Shown piece by piece: positions 32,425 to 42,760 of a stretch of DNA of 64,000 nucleotides; within the stretch, counting starts at the first letter, position 1; every line of letters starts with the position of its first letter. The stretch lies in contig JAUIHT010000006.1 in assembly GCA_030432235.1 (NCBI GenBank), forward strand, positions 334,476 to 398,475. The letters are read 5' to 3'. The notes beneath the pieces are model-generated. The model worked only from the letters and a program-made list of their open reading frames with translations. It did no database searches and had not been told where the DNA came from. Made by a program: the position numbers and the translations under genes. The DNA comes from Verrucomicrobiia bacterium. Lineage in GTDB: Bacteria > Verrucomicrobiota > Verrucomicrobiia > Opitutales > Cerasicoccaceae.

Positions 32425-35400
32425 CTAGAGGCTTGGAATGGCGAAGGATTGAGTACCGTCCGCAGAAATGAACCAAGTCAGGTTGGCGGAAGGATCAGGC
32501 ATGGTGTAGAACCAGCCGCCTCCCAGCTTGCTGAAGAAGAAAACCCACGGATAGACCTCATCGGATGTCCACATCCAATCCTGTGCTCCAAGCACATAGA
32601 ACCAGACGCTATCAGGTACTGAGGAAGTTGTATAAAGGTAGCCCATGGACAGGCTCAGGTACCAAGGAGCGGAATTCTGATTTACCCAAGTGTCCAGCCA
32701 AGAGGAATTAATCCAACCGTCAGATTGGATATTCCCCTCAAACAACAAGGAATACGGATCGGCAAATCGGCTCGTATAGCGGGGATCGGTAATAATGGCC
32801 TCAACCTGATCACTCACCCCGAGCGAACGCAGTGACTGCAGGTCAGCATTGGTCGGTTGCTCATTCCACAAGGTAAGCATGAGAACCGCAGTGGTCCATA
32901 GGCCTCGCATGGACGATGCATCTCCAATCAAAGGCTGCGGATCGCTGACCGTACCCGTGGTCAAATCGGTAACCACGATATTCTGCTCACTGATGAGAAC
33001 GCTGGTAAAGGGATCCAGCCCGCCAAGCAATACCATACGCAGAGAAGCCTGCTGCTGCTGGGCCGTGCTAGGATCGCTACCATACTTGCCGCTCCACAGC
33101 TGGCGGAATATTGCCCGACGGTTTAGGTCGCCTGCGCTGCCATTGGTTGGGCCAGTCAAATCCGGGAGCTGTCCGAATCGAGTCAGGTATTCGTCAGAAC
33201 TAAAGATCGCATTGACCAAGCCCTCCAAGTCGAAGTTGCTGGTGCCAGTGGTGACACCGCTACCAACGCCACTGGTACCCTGCACATACAGGGTGTAGAT
33301 GCCAGTCGAGAGACCCAACCAACCTTCAACCGTAATGTAATAAGTCCCTGCGGGGAGGAACTCGGTTATTTGGAAGTTGTTTCCAATGCCTGATTGGTCA
33401 TCCAGCGCGATAATCTGGCCACTAGAGTCACGCAGGGTGCCAACCGTGTCAGTCGGACCCTCACTGTAAAGTGTGATATTCTGGGCCGTGGTCGTCGTAA
33501 AGTAGTACTCATCCTGCTCGTTCGCTTGAGTAATCGACGCATCAGTCACCGAAGGAACACCAATCTGGATGGCGCCGGTGGTCGTAGTGCTACCAGAGCT
33601 ACCATCAAAGCCGGCACCCGTGATAGCAGTCTGATATTCTGTTACAGTCGGGAAACGGTACAGCTGAGTGATAAAGGCACCCATAATACTGACTGCGGAC
33701 TGGAAGTCACTGCTCGTCGTGACTGTAGCGACAAAGTTGGCCTTGGATGCCGTGTTATTCTTAACATTAGCACTGTAATCCTGCACCGTATCGCGGTCCG
33801 GCACCACTGCGAAGAAATCTGTCAGTGTTTGCGCCACGAAGTCCGTAGCGGTCACCCGTGGATTGGAGGTCACCTGAACCGGAACCCCCTCTGACGTAAG
33901 TGTCACACCATCCGTGAAAGAAACCCTGGCAGTCAGGATAACATTGCCGGAATTATCGGGTTCATAGATCGCACGGTAAGGCGAGAAGGTAGTGCTGCTG
34001 TAATTGTCGTCATCGGCATAGAAATCAACCCGACGGACCGTGCGGCCACCTGTAGTTACCTGTGCGGTGACCGTCCGTGAGTCATAGACAGAGAATTGCA
34101 CTCCTGCCTTCGGCGAGGTGATGACAATGCCAGCATTAATATCCAGGACGTCAACCGTGATGGTATTACCCGCACGGACACCATCGGTATCGGTTACAAA
34201 AGCCTGTAGGATGACTTCACCTACCGAAGTTGGTGTATAGTTTTTAAGATAGGGGAAAGAGTCATCAGTGCCTAGAGAAACACCATCGGCAAAGAACTCG
34301 ACGTAAGCCACATTAGCGTTCTCCGAATTGGCAGTGACGGTAATCTCGGTGGGAGAATTAAGAATTAGGTCGTCCCCCTCCTGCGGGCTGGTAAAGACCA
34401 CCGTCGGAGGATTGGTCGCCACCGTGATGGAAATCGAATCCGTGGCCGTGGCATTGGCGGTGCCCCCGTTAACGGAGGCAGTGGCCGTCGCCTTAAGGGT
34501 GACCTGACCGTTGGAAGTCGGCGTGAAAGTCGTCGTATAGGGAGCAGAGGTCAAAGTGGCAATGTCGACGCCATTCTGCGAAATAGTGACGCTATCGATA
34601 GTGCCAGTCGTGTTAGTAACTCCCGCATCAACGGTAATGGAGATCGCAGAACCGAGGGCAAAAGCGTTGCCTTCGATAGGAGCTGTGAAGTCAGCATAGA
34701 CCCCGGTCGGCGTAGATACGGTGACGCTGACCGCATCGGAAACAGCAGTGCCCACGCCAGCTTCGTTAACACGTGCGACAATGGAAAAGTTTCCAGTCGT
34801 GGTAGGAGTCCAGTTGGCAATATAGGGTGAGGTGCTGTCGGAGCCTACCCTCACGCCGTTCACATAGAACTCCACCGTGATCGCATTGCTGGCGTTGATT
34901 GGCGACACTAGGGCCTCAAGAATGACCTGTTCATTCACGCTCAAATCATCGCCAACACTTGGAGAGGAGACAGTAACCGTAGGCCGCAGGTCGGTGCCGG
35001 TTCCAGAGTCACGGTTAATATCACGCAGATAGAGGAAAATGTCACGTAAGTCATTTCCGTCCAACGGATCCACATTAGTGGCTCCAAACCGCAAGCTCCC
35101 CACATTGTCAGCATCGGTAGAGAACGCGATGCTGCCACCATCAGCACTGATGGCAGGAAAGCGAGATGAACCGGATGAGGGGACGTCTAAGAGAGCGGTC
35201 GTCGGATAGCCGAATCTACTAACGCTAATCTTCAAGGTATCTGTATTACCATCCGTATCAAAAGTACCACTGCCATTTACATCGCGGTCACGCAGGAAAA
35301 CATTGGAGTATCGGTTGTACAAGGGTCGAATCCATTCACCGTTGTCCGGATCAATCGCGAGATTCTGTTCGAGAGAACGGAAGGCGATCAGGGCTCCCGA

Positions 35401-37929
35401 GCGATCAATAGTAGGTTGAAGGCTACCGGTTGGCACACCTTGCTCGACTGAGGAAGTTAGCGAATTGTCACCCTGAGTGCCGCCACCAGCCATGCTGTCA
35501 TAATAAACGTAGATAACATCGGCAGCCGAAAAGTATGCAATTACTTGGTTCCCCTGCACACCGGGCACATCATTAATCAAGGTCAGTCCCGGGAAGGCGC
35601 CATAATTGGTACCAGTCGCACCATCAGGATACGGATCGAAAGGCGAGTTCGACGATGCTGCTGTAATAAGTAGATTAGGTGTCGCATTAATCGCAGCAAC
35701 CAAATTGTCTCTGGTAATAGCCGCATTAGCGCCGATAGTCACATTGCCGCCAAAGGTAAAGGTCACCGGCGCATTTGTGCCATCATTAAGAGTGATGAAG
35801 TCGCCGCCCCCCGGATTGTTAGCTGGAAGTGTACCGCGTGCCCAGAACGGGAACTGCTGAACGAATTGAATGGAGGTAAATGACTTACGATTATTACTGA
35901 CACTGACGCGCTTGGTGACAGGAGCACCGGATGTCGAAAAATCTCGTACAAAGATGTCGGATACCCCGTTAGTGTCACCAGTTACCAAATTGCTGGCTTC
36001 GGAACTGAAAGCGATTTGCAAGCCGTTAGACTCACTCCGCCCACCGTTGACGACAGGCTCGGAGCTGTTGCCATTGCCTGCGGCCCCGTTTTGCAGACGA
36101 CGACTGACAATACCGACATTGCCAGTGGGCTGCCCGTCATCGAGATTACGCAGGTATATCTGGCTAAAACCATTCGCCAAGGGGAAGTTCGTGGCATTCG
36201 TTACGAAGGCCAGGGAAGCACCGTCCAAGCTCAAAACAGGAGTCAGAGCGTTCGTGTCCGCCAAAGCTCCCGCATTGTCAAAGCTAACCAAGTAGATGCC
36301 AACATTGCCCTCCTGATCAAAACTGCCGGAACCATTGACATCGCGGTCCACTACATAAATTTGAATACGACCAGTCCCCGGTCCTGGCTGGACAGGGCTA
36401 TTCAAATCCAGATTGGAAGCAACCGACTCAAAAGCAACAAAACGTCCCGTTTCACTGATGCTTGGAGTGAAAGAAGCTCCGTTAGCCTGAACCCCGTTCG
36501 CGTTTACTGTCAATCGAATCGTGCTGCCAAGCTCAATGTCGCGAACAAAGATGTCGGAAAATCCGTTGGTGTCATTGTTGACGAGATTGCTGGCGGTGGA
36601 TTCGAATGCCACATAACGACCATTTGTACTGATGGCCGGGTTAAGGCTGGTTCCGTTTCCAACAACACCTGCACCCGAAACAGACATCAGAGAGATGGTG
36701 CCTTCTTCAACTTCACGCACGAAAATCTGGCTCAAACCATTGTAGGTATAACTCTGAGTTGGGGTCAAATTAGTCGCCAAGGACTGGAAAGCGATGAGAC
36801 TTCCGTCTTCGTTGATGCTGGCTTCGTCGCTCAGGCCGTTGGATTCAGTCACTTGATTGCCACTTGTATCCGTAACTTCACTGACAGGCAGGGTATTAGA
36901 GGCCGGCCCGGAAATGATGCGAACACGAGGTGTGGCATTAGAAATGAAGATATTATCGTCTTCATCCTGCTCATCCAAATTTTCAACCGCATCTATGGCC
37001 AAACCGACAAAGTAAGTTCCAGAAAAATTGGATGGAATGAGATACTGCTCGGTGACGGTCATGTATTCTTCGACATCAAGGTAGCTGTCATCCGGCTGGA
37101 TATAGTAATCTCGTCCAAGGGTATCAATATGGACTACTGCCGCAAGGCTGTAGGTGGTGACCAATCGACGTGTCTGAGAAAATCCCGTGGGGATGAAACT
37201 ACCTCCATCGCCTGCATAATCGGTATCACCAAGACGAAAATCCTCACCCGCATCGTAGCGCGCCTCGGGAGTGAGGAAGATGCGACAACGATACTCATCT
37301 GCATCACTCGGACGGAGCGGGCGAACTGCAGCATCCGATCCTTCCGCTGCACTGTTATAAACGCTATATGTAACTTCGATGATATCACCACCTTCATATG
37401 TGCCTGCAATATAGGTGACGCTAGCCGGAAAATCGGTCGCCACTAGATTTACAGGCACATCGATAAGTACATTATTACCACCAGGGGTCGCTGAGGCACT
37501 CGATCCTACAGGATTTCCGGTAACATCATCCACAATAACTATCGATATGGAATAGCCGGTCTCCATATTGTACAGAGAACCATCATCTTCAGGGATTACC
37601 CAACTAACCGTGGCTGTATCCGTTTCGGCAGCGGTGTCTGGACCAGGCCCAGCCAAAGCTGGGGCAGGTGTGGTTGAGACCACCTCGTAACCGGGGCCTC
37701 CGGCTGCAGTACCTAAACCATTGTCGTAAATATCACTGCCACTCACTCGCATCTGAATTGTCCGCCCCGCAAGTATTTCCCCTTCCAGGGAAACATCGAC
37801 GCTGATGGTGTCTCCCAGCGCATAGGTGCCCCCGACGCTGGTTACCCCGGTGATGCCGGCCCTTAACGGACTGAGTGATATCATTAGCAAGCCCCCCAGG
37901 GCTGCCCAGAAGCGAAAGTGGTGATTCAT
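32425..37929 (-). CDS. Giant secreted protein: CARDB-like, TolB-type propeller repeats, Ig-like domains, pre-peptidase domain
   Basis: An 1834-residue exported protein (signal MNHHFRFWAALGGLLMISLSPLRA; GGAG Shine-Dalgarno before the ATG). Residues about 25-350 hold two CARDB-like adhesion modules. Residues about 355-970 carry repeated TolB/PD40 blades (SNLVNNDTNGFSDIFVRDIE and SNLVTGDTNGVSDIFVRDFS, each with ISTNGRYVAFES-like strands). Residues about 985-1370 contain at least four Ig-like repeats with the signature VEFYVNGVRVGSDSTSPY, VEFFADGVSLGTDDSFPY, RVDFYADDDNY. Residues about 1490-1570 form a bacterial pre-peptidase C-terminal-type domain (DEYYFTTTTAQNITLYSEGP, LPAGTYYITVEG). The tail is Trp- and Tyr-rich. 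It follows the pilus secretin by 71 bases, so a pilus-associated adhesin or secreted substrate is possible. Confidence 0.85.
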   Translation of the reverse strand: MNHHFRFWAALGGLLMISLSPLRAGITGVTSVGGTYALGDTISVDVSLEGEILAGRTIQMRVSGSDIYDNGLGTAAGGPGYEVVSTTPAPALAGPGPDTAAETDTATVSWVIPEDDGSLYNMETGYSISIVIVDDVTGNPVGSSASATPGGNNVLIDVPVNLVATDFPASVTYIAGTYEGGDIIEVTYSVYNSAAEGSDAAVRPLRPSDADEYRCRIFLTPEARYDAGEDFRLGDTDYAGDGGSFIPTGFSQTRRLVTTYSLAAVVHIDTLGRDYYIQPDDSYLDVEEYMTVTEQYLIPSNFSGTYFVGLAIDAVENLDEQDEDDNIFISNATPRVRIISGPASNTLPVSEVTDTSGNQVTESNGLSDEASINEDGSLIAFQSLATNLTPTQSYTYNGLSQIFVREVEEGTISLMSVSGAGVVGNGTSLNPAISTNGRYVAFESTASNLVNNDTNGFSDIFVRDIELGSTIRLTVNANGVQANGASFTPSISETGRFVAFESVASNLDLNSPVQPGPGTGRIQIYVVDRDVNGSGSFDQEGNVGIYLVSFDNAGALADTNALTPVLSLDGASLAFVTNATNFPLANGFSQIYLRNLDDGQPTGNVGIVSRRLQNGAAGNGNSSEPVVNGGRSESNGLQIAFSSEASNLVTGDTNGVSDIFVRDFSTSGAPVTKRVSVSNNRKSFTSIQFVQQFPFWARGTLPANNPGGGDFITLNDGTNAPVTFTFGGNVTIGANAAITRDNLVAAINATPNLLITAASSNSPFDPYPDGATGTNYGAFPGLTLINDVPGVQGNQVIAYFSAADVIYVYYDSMAGGGTQGDNSLTSSVEQGVPTGSLQPTIDRSGALIAFRSLEQNLAIDPDNGEWIRPLYNRYSNVFLRDRDVNGSGTFDTDGNTDTLKISVSRFGYPTTALLDVPSSGSSRFPAISADGGSIAFSTDADNVGSLRFGATNVDPLDGNDLRDIFLYLRDINRDSGTGTDLRPTVTVSSPSVGDDLSVNEQVILEALVSPINASNAITVEFYVNGVRVGSDSTSPYIANWTPTTTGNFSIVARVNEAGVGTAVSDAVSVTVSTPTGVYADFTAPIEGNAFALGSAISITVDAGVTNTTGTIDSVTISQNGVDIATLTSAPYTTTFTPTSNGQVTLKATATASVNGGTANATATDSISITVATNPPTVVFTSPQEGDDLILNSPTEITVTANSENANVAYVEFFADGVSLGTDDSFPYLKNYTPTSVGEVILQAFVTDTDGVRAGNTITVDVLDINAGIVITSPKAGVQFSVYDSRTVTAQVTTGGRTVRRVDFYADDDNYSSTTFSPYRAIYEPDNSGNVILTARVSFTDGVTLTSEGVPVQVTSNPRVTATDFVAQTLTDFFAVVPDRDTVQDYSANVKNNTASKANFVATVTTSSDFQSAVSIMGAFITQLYRFPTVTEYQTAITGAGFDGSSGSTTTTGAIQIGVPSVTDASITQANEQDEYYFTTTTAQNITLYSEGPTDTVGTLRDSSGQIIALDDQSGIGNNFQITEFLPAGTYYITVEGWLGLSTGIYTLYVQGTSGVGSGVTTGTSNFDLEGLVNAIFSSDEYLTRFGQLPDLTGPTNGSAGDLNRRAIFRQLWSGKYGSDPSTAQQQQASLRMVLLGGLDPFTSVLISEQNIVVTDLTTGTVSDPQPLIGDASSMRGLWTTAVLMLTLWNEQPTNADLQSLRSLGVSDQVEAIITDPRYTSRFADPYSLLFEGNIQSDGWINSSWLDTWVNQNSAPWYLSLSMGYLYTTSSVPDSVWFYVLGAQDWMWTSDEVYPWVFFFSKLGGGWFYTMPDPSANLTWFISADGTQSFAIPSL

Positions 37930-38000
37930 ACGAGATTCTCCTCTACGATTGGAATATACGAGAATAGTAATATTAATTGAAGTAAGGGTCTATTACCAGC

Positions 38001-40769
38001 TTATTCCGTCAACTCACGGCTGACTCCACCGCCAGGGGTAACGATGATCGGATTCTGGAAGAGCTGGTTGGGCTCAACATTGCGCAGGCGCTGACGCTGC
38101 GGGGAACCCCCGGGGCTGATCAGGTTGGCCGTAACGAAGATGAGCAAATTACGCTTTTGGGAGGACTCACCTTTGTTCTGGAAAAGACGACCAATAAGCG
38201 GGATGTCACCCAATACCGGCACCTTGTCGTTAACCGTGAGCACTTCTTCGCGCACCAAACCACCAATGACGACCGTGGCACCGTCGTAAACGGTCACCTC
38301 AGTACGCACGGCACGAGTCGAGAAGATGGGCTGGAAGAAGCCGGAGGGCACGGTGACCGTGGTGTTGTTCGAAATAGCGATGGAGGGACCACCGTACTCG
38401 ACGAAGCCTTCGAACTCGGTCACGCGGGGCTCGAGCTTGAGAGAGATATTTTCATTCTCTTCCACAGTCGGGGTGACTTCCATTTCCACACCGACATTAC
38501 GCACGGTGAAGTCCTGCGGCGTACCAGTCGTGATGGTGACACCAGCGGAACCGCCGCCATCGGCGTTACCGGTACCGACTTCGGATTCGATGTCACCGTA
38601 GTTTTCCGGATAGCGCAGTTCCTGAGCCACCACGATCTGAGCGGTACGGCCAGAGAGCACAGTCAGGCGCGGAGAACTGAGCAGGTCACTGCCTTCTTCC
38701 TGGGAGAGGGCATTGATGACTAGGTCAACGTTCACGCCATTGATAATACCGAAGGTGGTAAAGATGCTGGAGGCGCCGGTGCCCAAATCGATAGCATTCG
38801 GGATGGTCGGGGCCGACAGGTCAGAACTGATGATCGTCTGGTTGCCCTGGATGACCTCGAGAGGCAGGGTACCGGAGCGGTTAACCGCAAAAGCCGATGA
38901 GAGGGAGCGGTTATCCGTGGCAAACATTGTCTTGGGCACATTGATGGCATTACCATTGGCATCGTAGGTGGTACCGACGCTGCCGCTATTGATGTCCCAG
39001 GAGAAGCCGAGCTCATCAAGTGAACCCTGCTGAACTTCCATGAACTTGGCCTCGATTTCGACCTGTTTGGGCTGGTCGTAACGGCGCAGAATGTTGCGCA
39101 TCTTCTCAAGATTGCGAGCCGTCTGGGTGACGATGAGCTGAGTGCCGTCAAAGGCGAGGCTGCTGCCAGGAGTGCCTTCGAAGTCGATGCCCGCACGCTG
39201 GAAGAAGCTCTTAAGCGCCGCTTCGGTATCGCCCGAGGAGGGGCCGGAAGGAGCAGCTGCTGCCGGAGCAAAGGGGTCGGCTGCGCCGCCGCCGCCACTG
39301 CCGCCTTCTTCAAAGCCGGTCAGACGGATAACGACACCACGCGAAATCGGGAAGAACTCGGTTTCCATGGTGAGGTCGCCGCTGCCCTTGGTAACGATAA
39401 CAGCGTCGTTCTTGACATCCCACTGGTAGCCAACGGTTTCGACTGTAAAGTCGAGGACCTTATCCAGGGTCAGATTGCGCAGGGTAATGCTGACAGGCGG
39501 ATCCTGGCCAGCAGGGGCCAGTAGCACCATATTGACACCCTTCTTCTTAGGATCGGGTTCCTCCACGTCGAATTCGACGGACAATTCGGAAAGGGTTTCC
39601 ACTACACGGGAAAGAGGGATGCCGGAAAACTTAACGCTTGGAATTTCAATGGACTGGATCTTCTCCAAAAGCGGCGGTGGTCCAACTGTAATACGTTCAT
39701 CCGGAGTTCTTTCGAACACCTGCGGGCGCTGCCAGGAGCGATTCACTTCCTGAAGCATTTCTTCACGGGTCTTTTCGTGGTCGAGGTAGGAAGTTTCCTG
39801 CAGAAGCTTGGCAACCTTGATCTGCAAGCCTTTGGCGGAAGCATTGGTCGGGTCGCGGGCTTCGACCTCACGGAACGTCTGCTGAGCTCCGTCGTAGTCA
39901 CCATAAAGCATCTGGGCACGGCCCTTAACCAAGAGAGCATCGACCGCTTCCTGATTGGCAACGTACTGGGGGCTCAGTTCCGCGGGATTCTGACGCCAAG
40001 GGTTGGTGGCAATTTTCTGAATCTCCTTTTCGAAAGATTCGAGCTGCTTGTCACTACCGAGCTTCTCCTGGTACTCGGTGGCAAAAACTTGAGCACCGGC
40101 AACATTGTTGTCCTTCAAAGCTTCCTCACCCTGCTCGACGAGGATCTGGCCACGGAGTTCCTGAATGTCTTCGATCACGAATACGGTCGCGGTGTTGAGC
40201 GGAAGGCTCTCCTGTGTCTTGGCCAGCATATCTTCGGCTTCGTCATAACGACCCACGGCTACGAGCTTCTTGGCGGCGGCGAGGGACTCCTTGGCGGCAG
40301 CGACCTGCTCCTTCTGGCTACTGGCTTCGGCCGCCAGCAGGGCGTCGAGGCTGGAGGTATCCACCGGCATTGCTGGCGCGGGCTCTGTTCCCTGGGAATG
40401 TGAAGGGGGCGCCGAACCCGGCTCAAAGCTCGTTACGGAGGCAGCCTGCCCGAAGACGGTGGCTTCCCCGCTGCTCTGACGCTCGATGTCCTTATTGACC
40501 GCATCGAGGAGGTTCTGGACATTGCTGTCATCCGGATTCAGACGCAGCAGCGCCTCCAGATTTTCCTTGGCCACATTGAGGTCGCCCGCGTCACGGGCGC
40601 GCAAAGCGGCAGACATAAGCGTGATTTTTTCCTTGGTCTCGGTACTTTGAGCGGAGGCCTGGGGCATAGCCAGCCAGAGGCCCGCAAGCAGGGCGCAAAG
40701 CACGAGGCAGGAAACACTGCGGTGTGATTTTCCGGGGAGTTTCATCTTGGTGTTGGCGAGAAGCAACAT
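38001..40769 (-). CDS. pilQ: Type IV pilus/type II secretion secretin with N-terminal TPR region
   Basis: A 922-residue outer-membrane secretin. A signal peptide (CLVLCALLAGLWLAMPQASA) is followed by TPR-like repeats (AALRARDAGDLNVAKENLEA, KGRAQMLYGDYDGAQQTFRE) to about residue 320. N-domains follow: VKFSGIPLSRVVETLSELSV, SITLRNLTLDKVLDFTVE, and TQLIVTQTARNLEKMRNILR with QVEIEAKFMEVQQGSLDELG. The secretin domain ends with VPVLGDIPLIGRLFQNKGE and RNLLIFVTANLISPGG, the family signature. It is the counterpart of Amuc_1098 of Akkermansia in context (secretin with PilM-like partner genes before it). It forms the channel through which the pilus passes. An ATG at 40745 is an alternative start. It is the fifth gene of the minus-strand operon. 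Confidence 0.9.
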   Translation of the reverse strand: MLLLANTKMKLPGKSHRSVSCLVLCALLAGLWLAMPQASAQSTETKEKITLMSAALRARDAGDLNVAKENLEALLRLNPDDSNVQNLLDAVNKDIERQSSGEATVFGQAASVTSFEPGSAPPSHSQGTEPAPAMPVDTSSLDALLAAEASSQKEQVAAAKESLAAAKKLVAVGRYDEAEDMLAKTQESLPLNTATVFVIEDIQELRGQILVEQGEEALKDNNVAGAQVFATEYQEKLGSDKQLESFEKEIQKIATNPWRQNPAELSPQYVANQEAVDALLVKGRAQMLYGDYDGAQQTFREVEARDPTNASAKGLQIKVAKLLQETSYLDHEKTREEMLQEVNRSWQRPQVFERTPDERITVGPPPLLEKIQSIEIPSVKFSGIPLSRVVETLSELSVEFDVEEPDPKKKGVNMVLLAPAGQDPPVSITLRNLTLDKVLDFTVETVGYQWDVKNDAVIVTKGSGDLTMETEFFPISRGVVIRLTGFEEGGSGGGGAADPFAPAAAAPSGPSSGDTEAALKSFFQRAGIDFEGTPGSSLAFDGTQLIVTQTARNLEKMRNILRRYDQPKQVEIEAKFMEVQQGSLDELGFSWDINSGSVGTTYDANGNAINVPKTMFATDNRSLSSAFAVNRSGTLPLEVIQGNQTIISSDLSAPTIPNAIDLGTGASSIFTTFGIINGVNVDLVINALSQEEGSDLLSSPRLTVLSGRTAQIVVAQELRYPENYGDIESEVGTGNADGGGSAGVTITTGTPQDFTVRNVGVEMEVTPTVEENENISLKLEPRVTEFEGFVEYGGPSIAISNNTTVTVPSGFFQPIFSTRAVRTEVTVYDGATVVIGGLVREEVLTVNDKVPVLGDIPLIGRLFQNKGESSQKRNLLIFVTANLISPGGSPQRQRLRNVEPNQLFQNPIIVTPGGGVSRELTE

Positions 40770-40808
40770 GGTGGTTCAGACTAGAGAGCAGACGGATTCA
40801 GTCGGTAC

Positions 40809-41744
40809 TCAGTTAAAAAAGTTTTCCAGACCCGGTGGTATATCACTTCCCTCGGATTCGGGGGAGGGCTCTGACACGGGCTGAGAGGAGATGATATCTG
40901 GTGTTCTTAATGCGGGTTCAAGCGTTTTGACCTCAGGTTTCTCAAGGTCAGGAGCGGTTTTTTCGACGGTGACGGTTTGGTTGTCAAAGTTTATTTGCTG
41001 TAGCGTGAATGTAGTATCACCTGTCTCATAGGTTTGCCCGGTATGCTCCCAAACGAATTCTGCGGGGGGGAATGGCTCCGCTGTGGCCATCTTGATCTGG
41101 AGCTTCCCTTCGAGGAAAAGCTTACTCTCCGTGGTGAGGGTGATTTCGCGGTTGTCGTTCTGTAAGTCGATGATGACGACAGTAGGCACACTGCTGACGG
41201 TGGTGGAGCCTTCGTCTTCTTTAATCACCTTCTTCACGCTACCCGACTTGAGCTGGAAGCCGTGCTCTGGAAAGCTATCGCCCAGATGGCCGCGAACAGA
41301 TTCGCCTAAGTTCGAATTATAGAACTGCCAGATGGCGTCTTCGGGCTTGCCACTGGGGCCTTGGAAGTACGCTTCCAACTGGATGCGGAACATCTCTCGC
41401 TCAATGGAGACGAGGCGCAATCCAAACGGTTGCTTGGGTTTGGGGGGCTCAACCGGTCTAAAATCCAGTTTGCCCTCAATAGGATTCCAGAAAATCTGCG
41501 GGGGAGTAAAGATATCATACAGCTCCAGACCTTCGGCATCCTGAGCCTCGGGGTCATTCCAGGTAACCGATTCGATTTTGACCTCCGGGGGTTGAACTGC
41601 CTGATAGGCGGGGCCACTGGGCTGCTGATTCATGAGGTTGCCCGCACTACGCACCGAGCTGGTCTTCATAAAGTAGAAGCCGACGCCGGCGCCCAGCGCC
41701 AAAAGCGCGAGAACGAAGAGAATTTTGTCGTAGATTGCTTTCAT
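40809..41744 (-). CDS. Bitopic pilus alignment-complex protein (Amuc_1099-like position)
   Basis: About 311 residues from the ATG at 41744; the open frame starts at a TTG at 41759. One N-terminal membrane helix (KILFVLALLALGAGVGFYFM) leaves a periplasmic protein with two similar beta-modules (RPVEPPKPKQPFGLRLVSIE and EITLTTESKLFLEGKLQIKM, ETGDTTFTLQQINFDNQTVT). A C-terminal Pro/Glu-rich tail follows. The position between the Amuc_1100-like protein and the secretin, and the PilP-like single-helix plan, suggest that it links the inner-membrane platform to the secretin. No clear domain is named. Eleven bases separate the ATG from the stop of the gene upstream. Confidence 0.7.
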   Translation of the reverse strand: MKAIYDKILFVLALLALGAGVGFYFMKTSSVRSAGNLMNQQPSGPAYQAVQPPEVKIESVTWNDPEAQDAEGLELYDIFTPPQIFWNPIEGKLDFRPVEPPKPKQPFGLRLVSIEREMFRIQLEAYFQGPSGKPEDAIWQFYNSNLGESVRGHLGDSFPEHGFQLKSGSVKKVIKEDEGSTTVSSVPTVVIIDLQNDNREITLTTESKLFLEGKLQIKMATAEPFPPAEFVWEHTGQTYETGDTTFTLQQINFDNQTVTVEKTAPDLEKPEVKTLEPALRTPDIISSQPVSEPSPESEGSDIPPGLENFFN

Positions 41745-41755
41745 CAGGGGTCGGC

Positions 41756-42748
41756 TCAACTCTTGATGGTCACCTCGATGTACTCGATGACGATGGTGAA
41801 TTCGGAAATATTGGATTTAACCACTGGCTCTTGATTCTTCTCGATGACATCGGTGGTTTCCGCCGCTTGGGGGCTACCACCAAAGATCGCAAAAATGTCA
41901 TCAGGCTTGGCCTTGGCGGCAGCCGTCTTGGTTGGTTCCGCCGGCTTGACCTCGACGCTGCGGACCACCAACGGAAGTTCGAAATTGGCTATTTCTTTGA
42001 GGAAGGCTCGAAGATTCTGGGTGTAACCGGTGAAGGTGATGCGAAAGGCGGTTGTGCTGACGATACCCGGGATGGCCGCGGATTCCTTCCCCATCCAGAA
42101 CTCGTCACCCTTGGCGTCTTCCTTATTTCCTTTTCCTCCGCCCTTGGAATCATCCTTGGGTCGCTCAACAGTCACCGGCTCGCGCTGGACGGAAACGATG
42201 GACTGCGGGCCGGTGGCCAGAAGCTTGCGCAGCAGGTAGTTGAGAATAACTTTTTGACGGAAGAGCGCAGGGATGGCCGATTCGGGCGGCGGAGAACCGG
42301 CTCCGGCCTGTAAAAAGCGTGAAAAGCCCCAATCGAAATTTTCCGGCACGGACACCCCAGTTTCCTCACTGGCATAGGGCTGCATCACCTTGGCGTCTTT
42401 ATCCAGCTCGTTTTTATAGGCGAGCAGGTCATAATACATGTTGGTGCCGGTGGTGGGTGGGCGCTGTTTCAGTATTGAAGCGCTCTTGCCCTGCGTGGAC
42501 TCCACTTGGGAGGAAAGTACCTGCTCCAGCTCCGTGATGTTGGCCTCGGAGGCCTCCACGTTAGCAGGCGTGGGAGCAGGGGCCAGCGCCAGGGCTGATT
42601 TCAAATTGGTTTCCGCCTTCTTAAGCTTGTCGGCGGCGCCACTGGACTTGCCAGCGGCCAGGAATATGAATACCAGCCCTGCAATCGCCAGAAGCACCAG
42701 CACGATGACGGTGGAGAAAAATCCGATATGTTTCTTGAAGGCTGCCAC
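41756..42748 (-). CDS. Bitopic PilO-like pilus protein, Amuc_1100-like position
   Basis: A 330-residue protein starting at a GTG (no nearer ATG). An N-terminal membrane helix (IGFFSTVIVLVLLAIAGLVFIFLAAG, residues about 8-33) is followed by a coiled coil (LKKAETNLKSALALAPAPTP, ITELEQVLSSQVESTQ) and a ferredoxin-like pair typical of PilO-like proteins (AFRITFTGYTQNLRAFLKEI, FELPLVVRSVEVKPAEP, EFTIVIEYIEVTI). A central Lys/Gly-rich linker separates the modules. The gene order and plan match Amuc_1100 of Akkermansia, known for a role in host signalling, but the sequence is too divergent to claim orthology by eye. It is 12 bases downstream of the PilMN gene. Confidence 0.75.
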   Translation of the reverse strand: MAAFKKHIGFFSTVIVLVLLAIAGLVFIFLAAGKSSGAADKLKKAETNLKSALALAPAPTPANVEASEANITELEQVLSSQVESTQGKSASILKQRPPTTGTNMYYDLLAYKNELDKDAKVMQPYASEETGVSVPENFDWGFSRFLQAGAGSPPPESAIPALFRQKVILNYLLRKLLATGPQSIVSVQREPVTVERPKDDSKGGGKGNKEDAKGDEFWMGKESAAIPGIVSTTAFRITFTGYTQNLRAFLKEIANFELPLVVRSVEVKPAEPTKTAAAKAKPDDIFAIFGGSPQAAETTDVIEKNQEPVVKSNISEFTIVIEYIEVTIKS

Positions 42749-42760
42749 AGGAGGGAGGGG

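Noticed and set aside
36016..37446. 476-codon plus-strand frame opposite the giant secreted protein
   Set aside because: The minus-strand frame has a signal peptide and repeated domains; this is a shadow.
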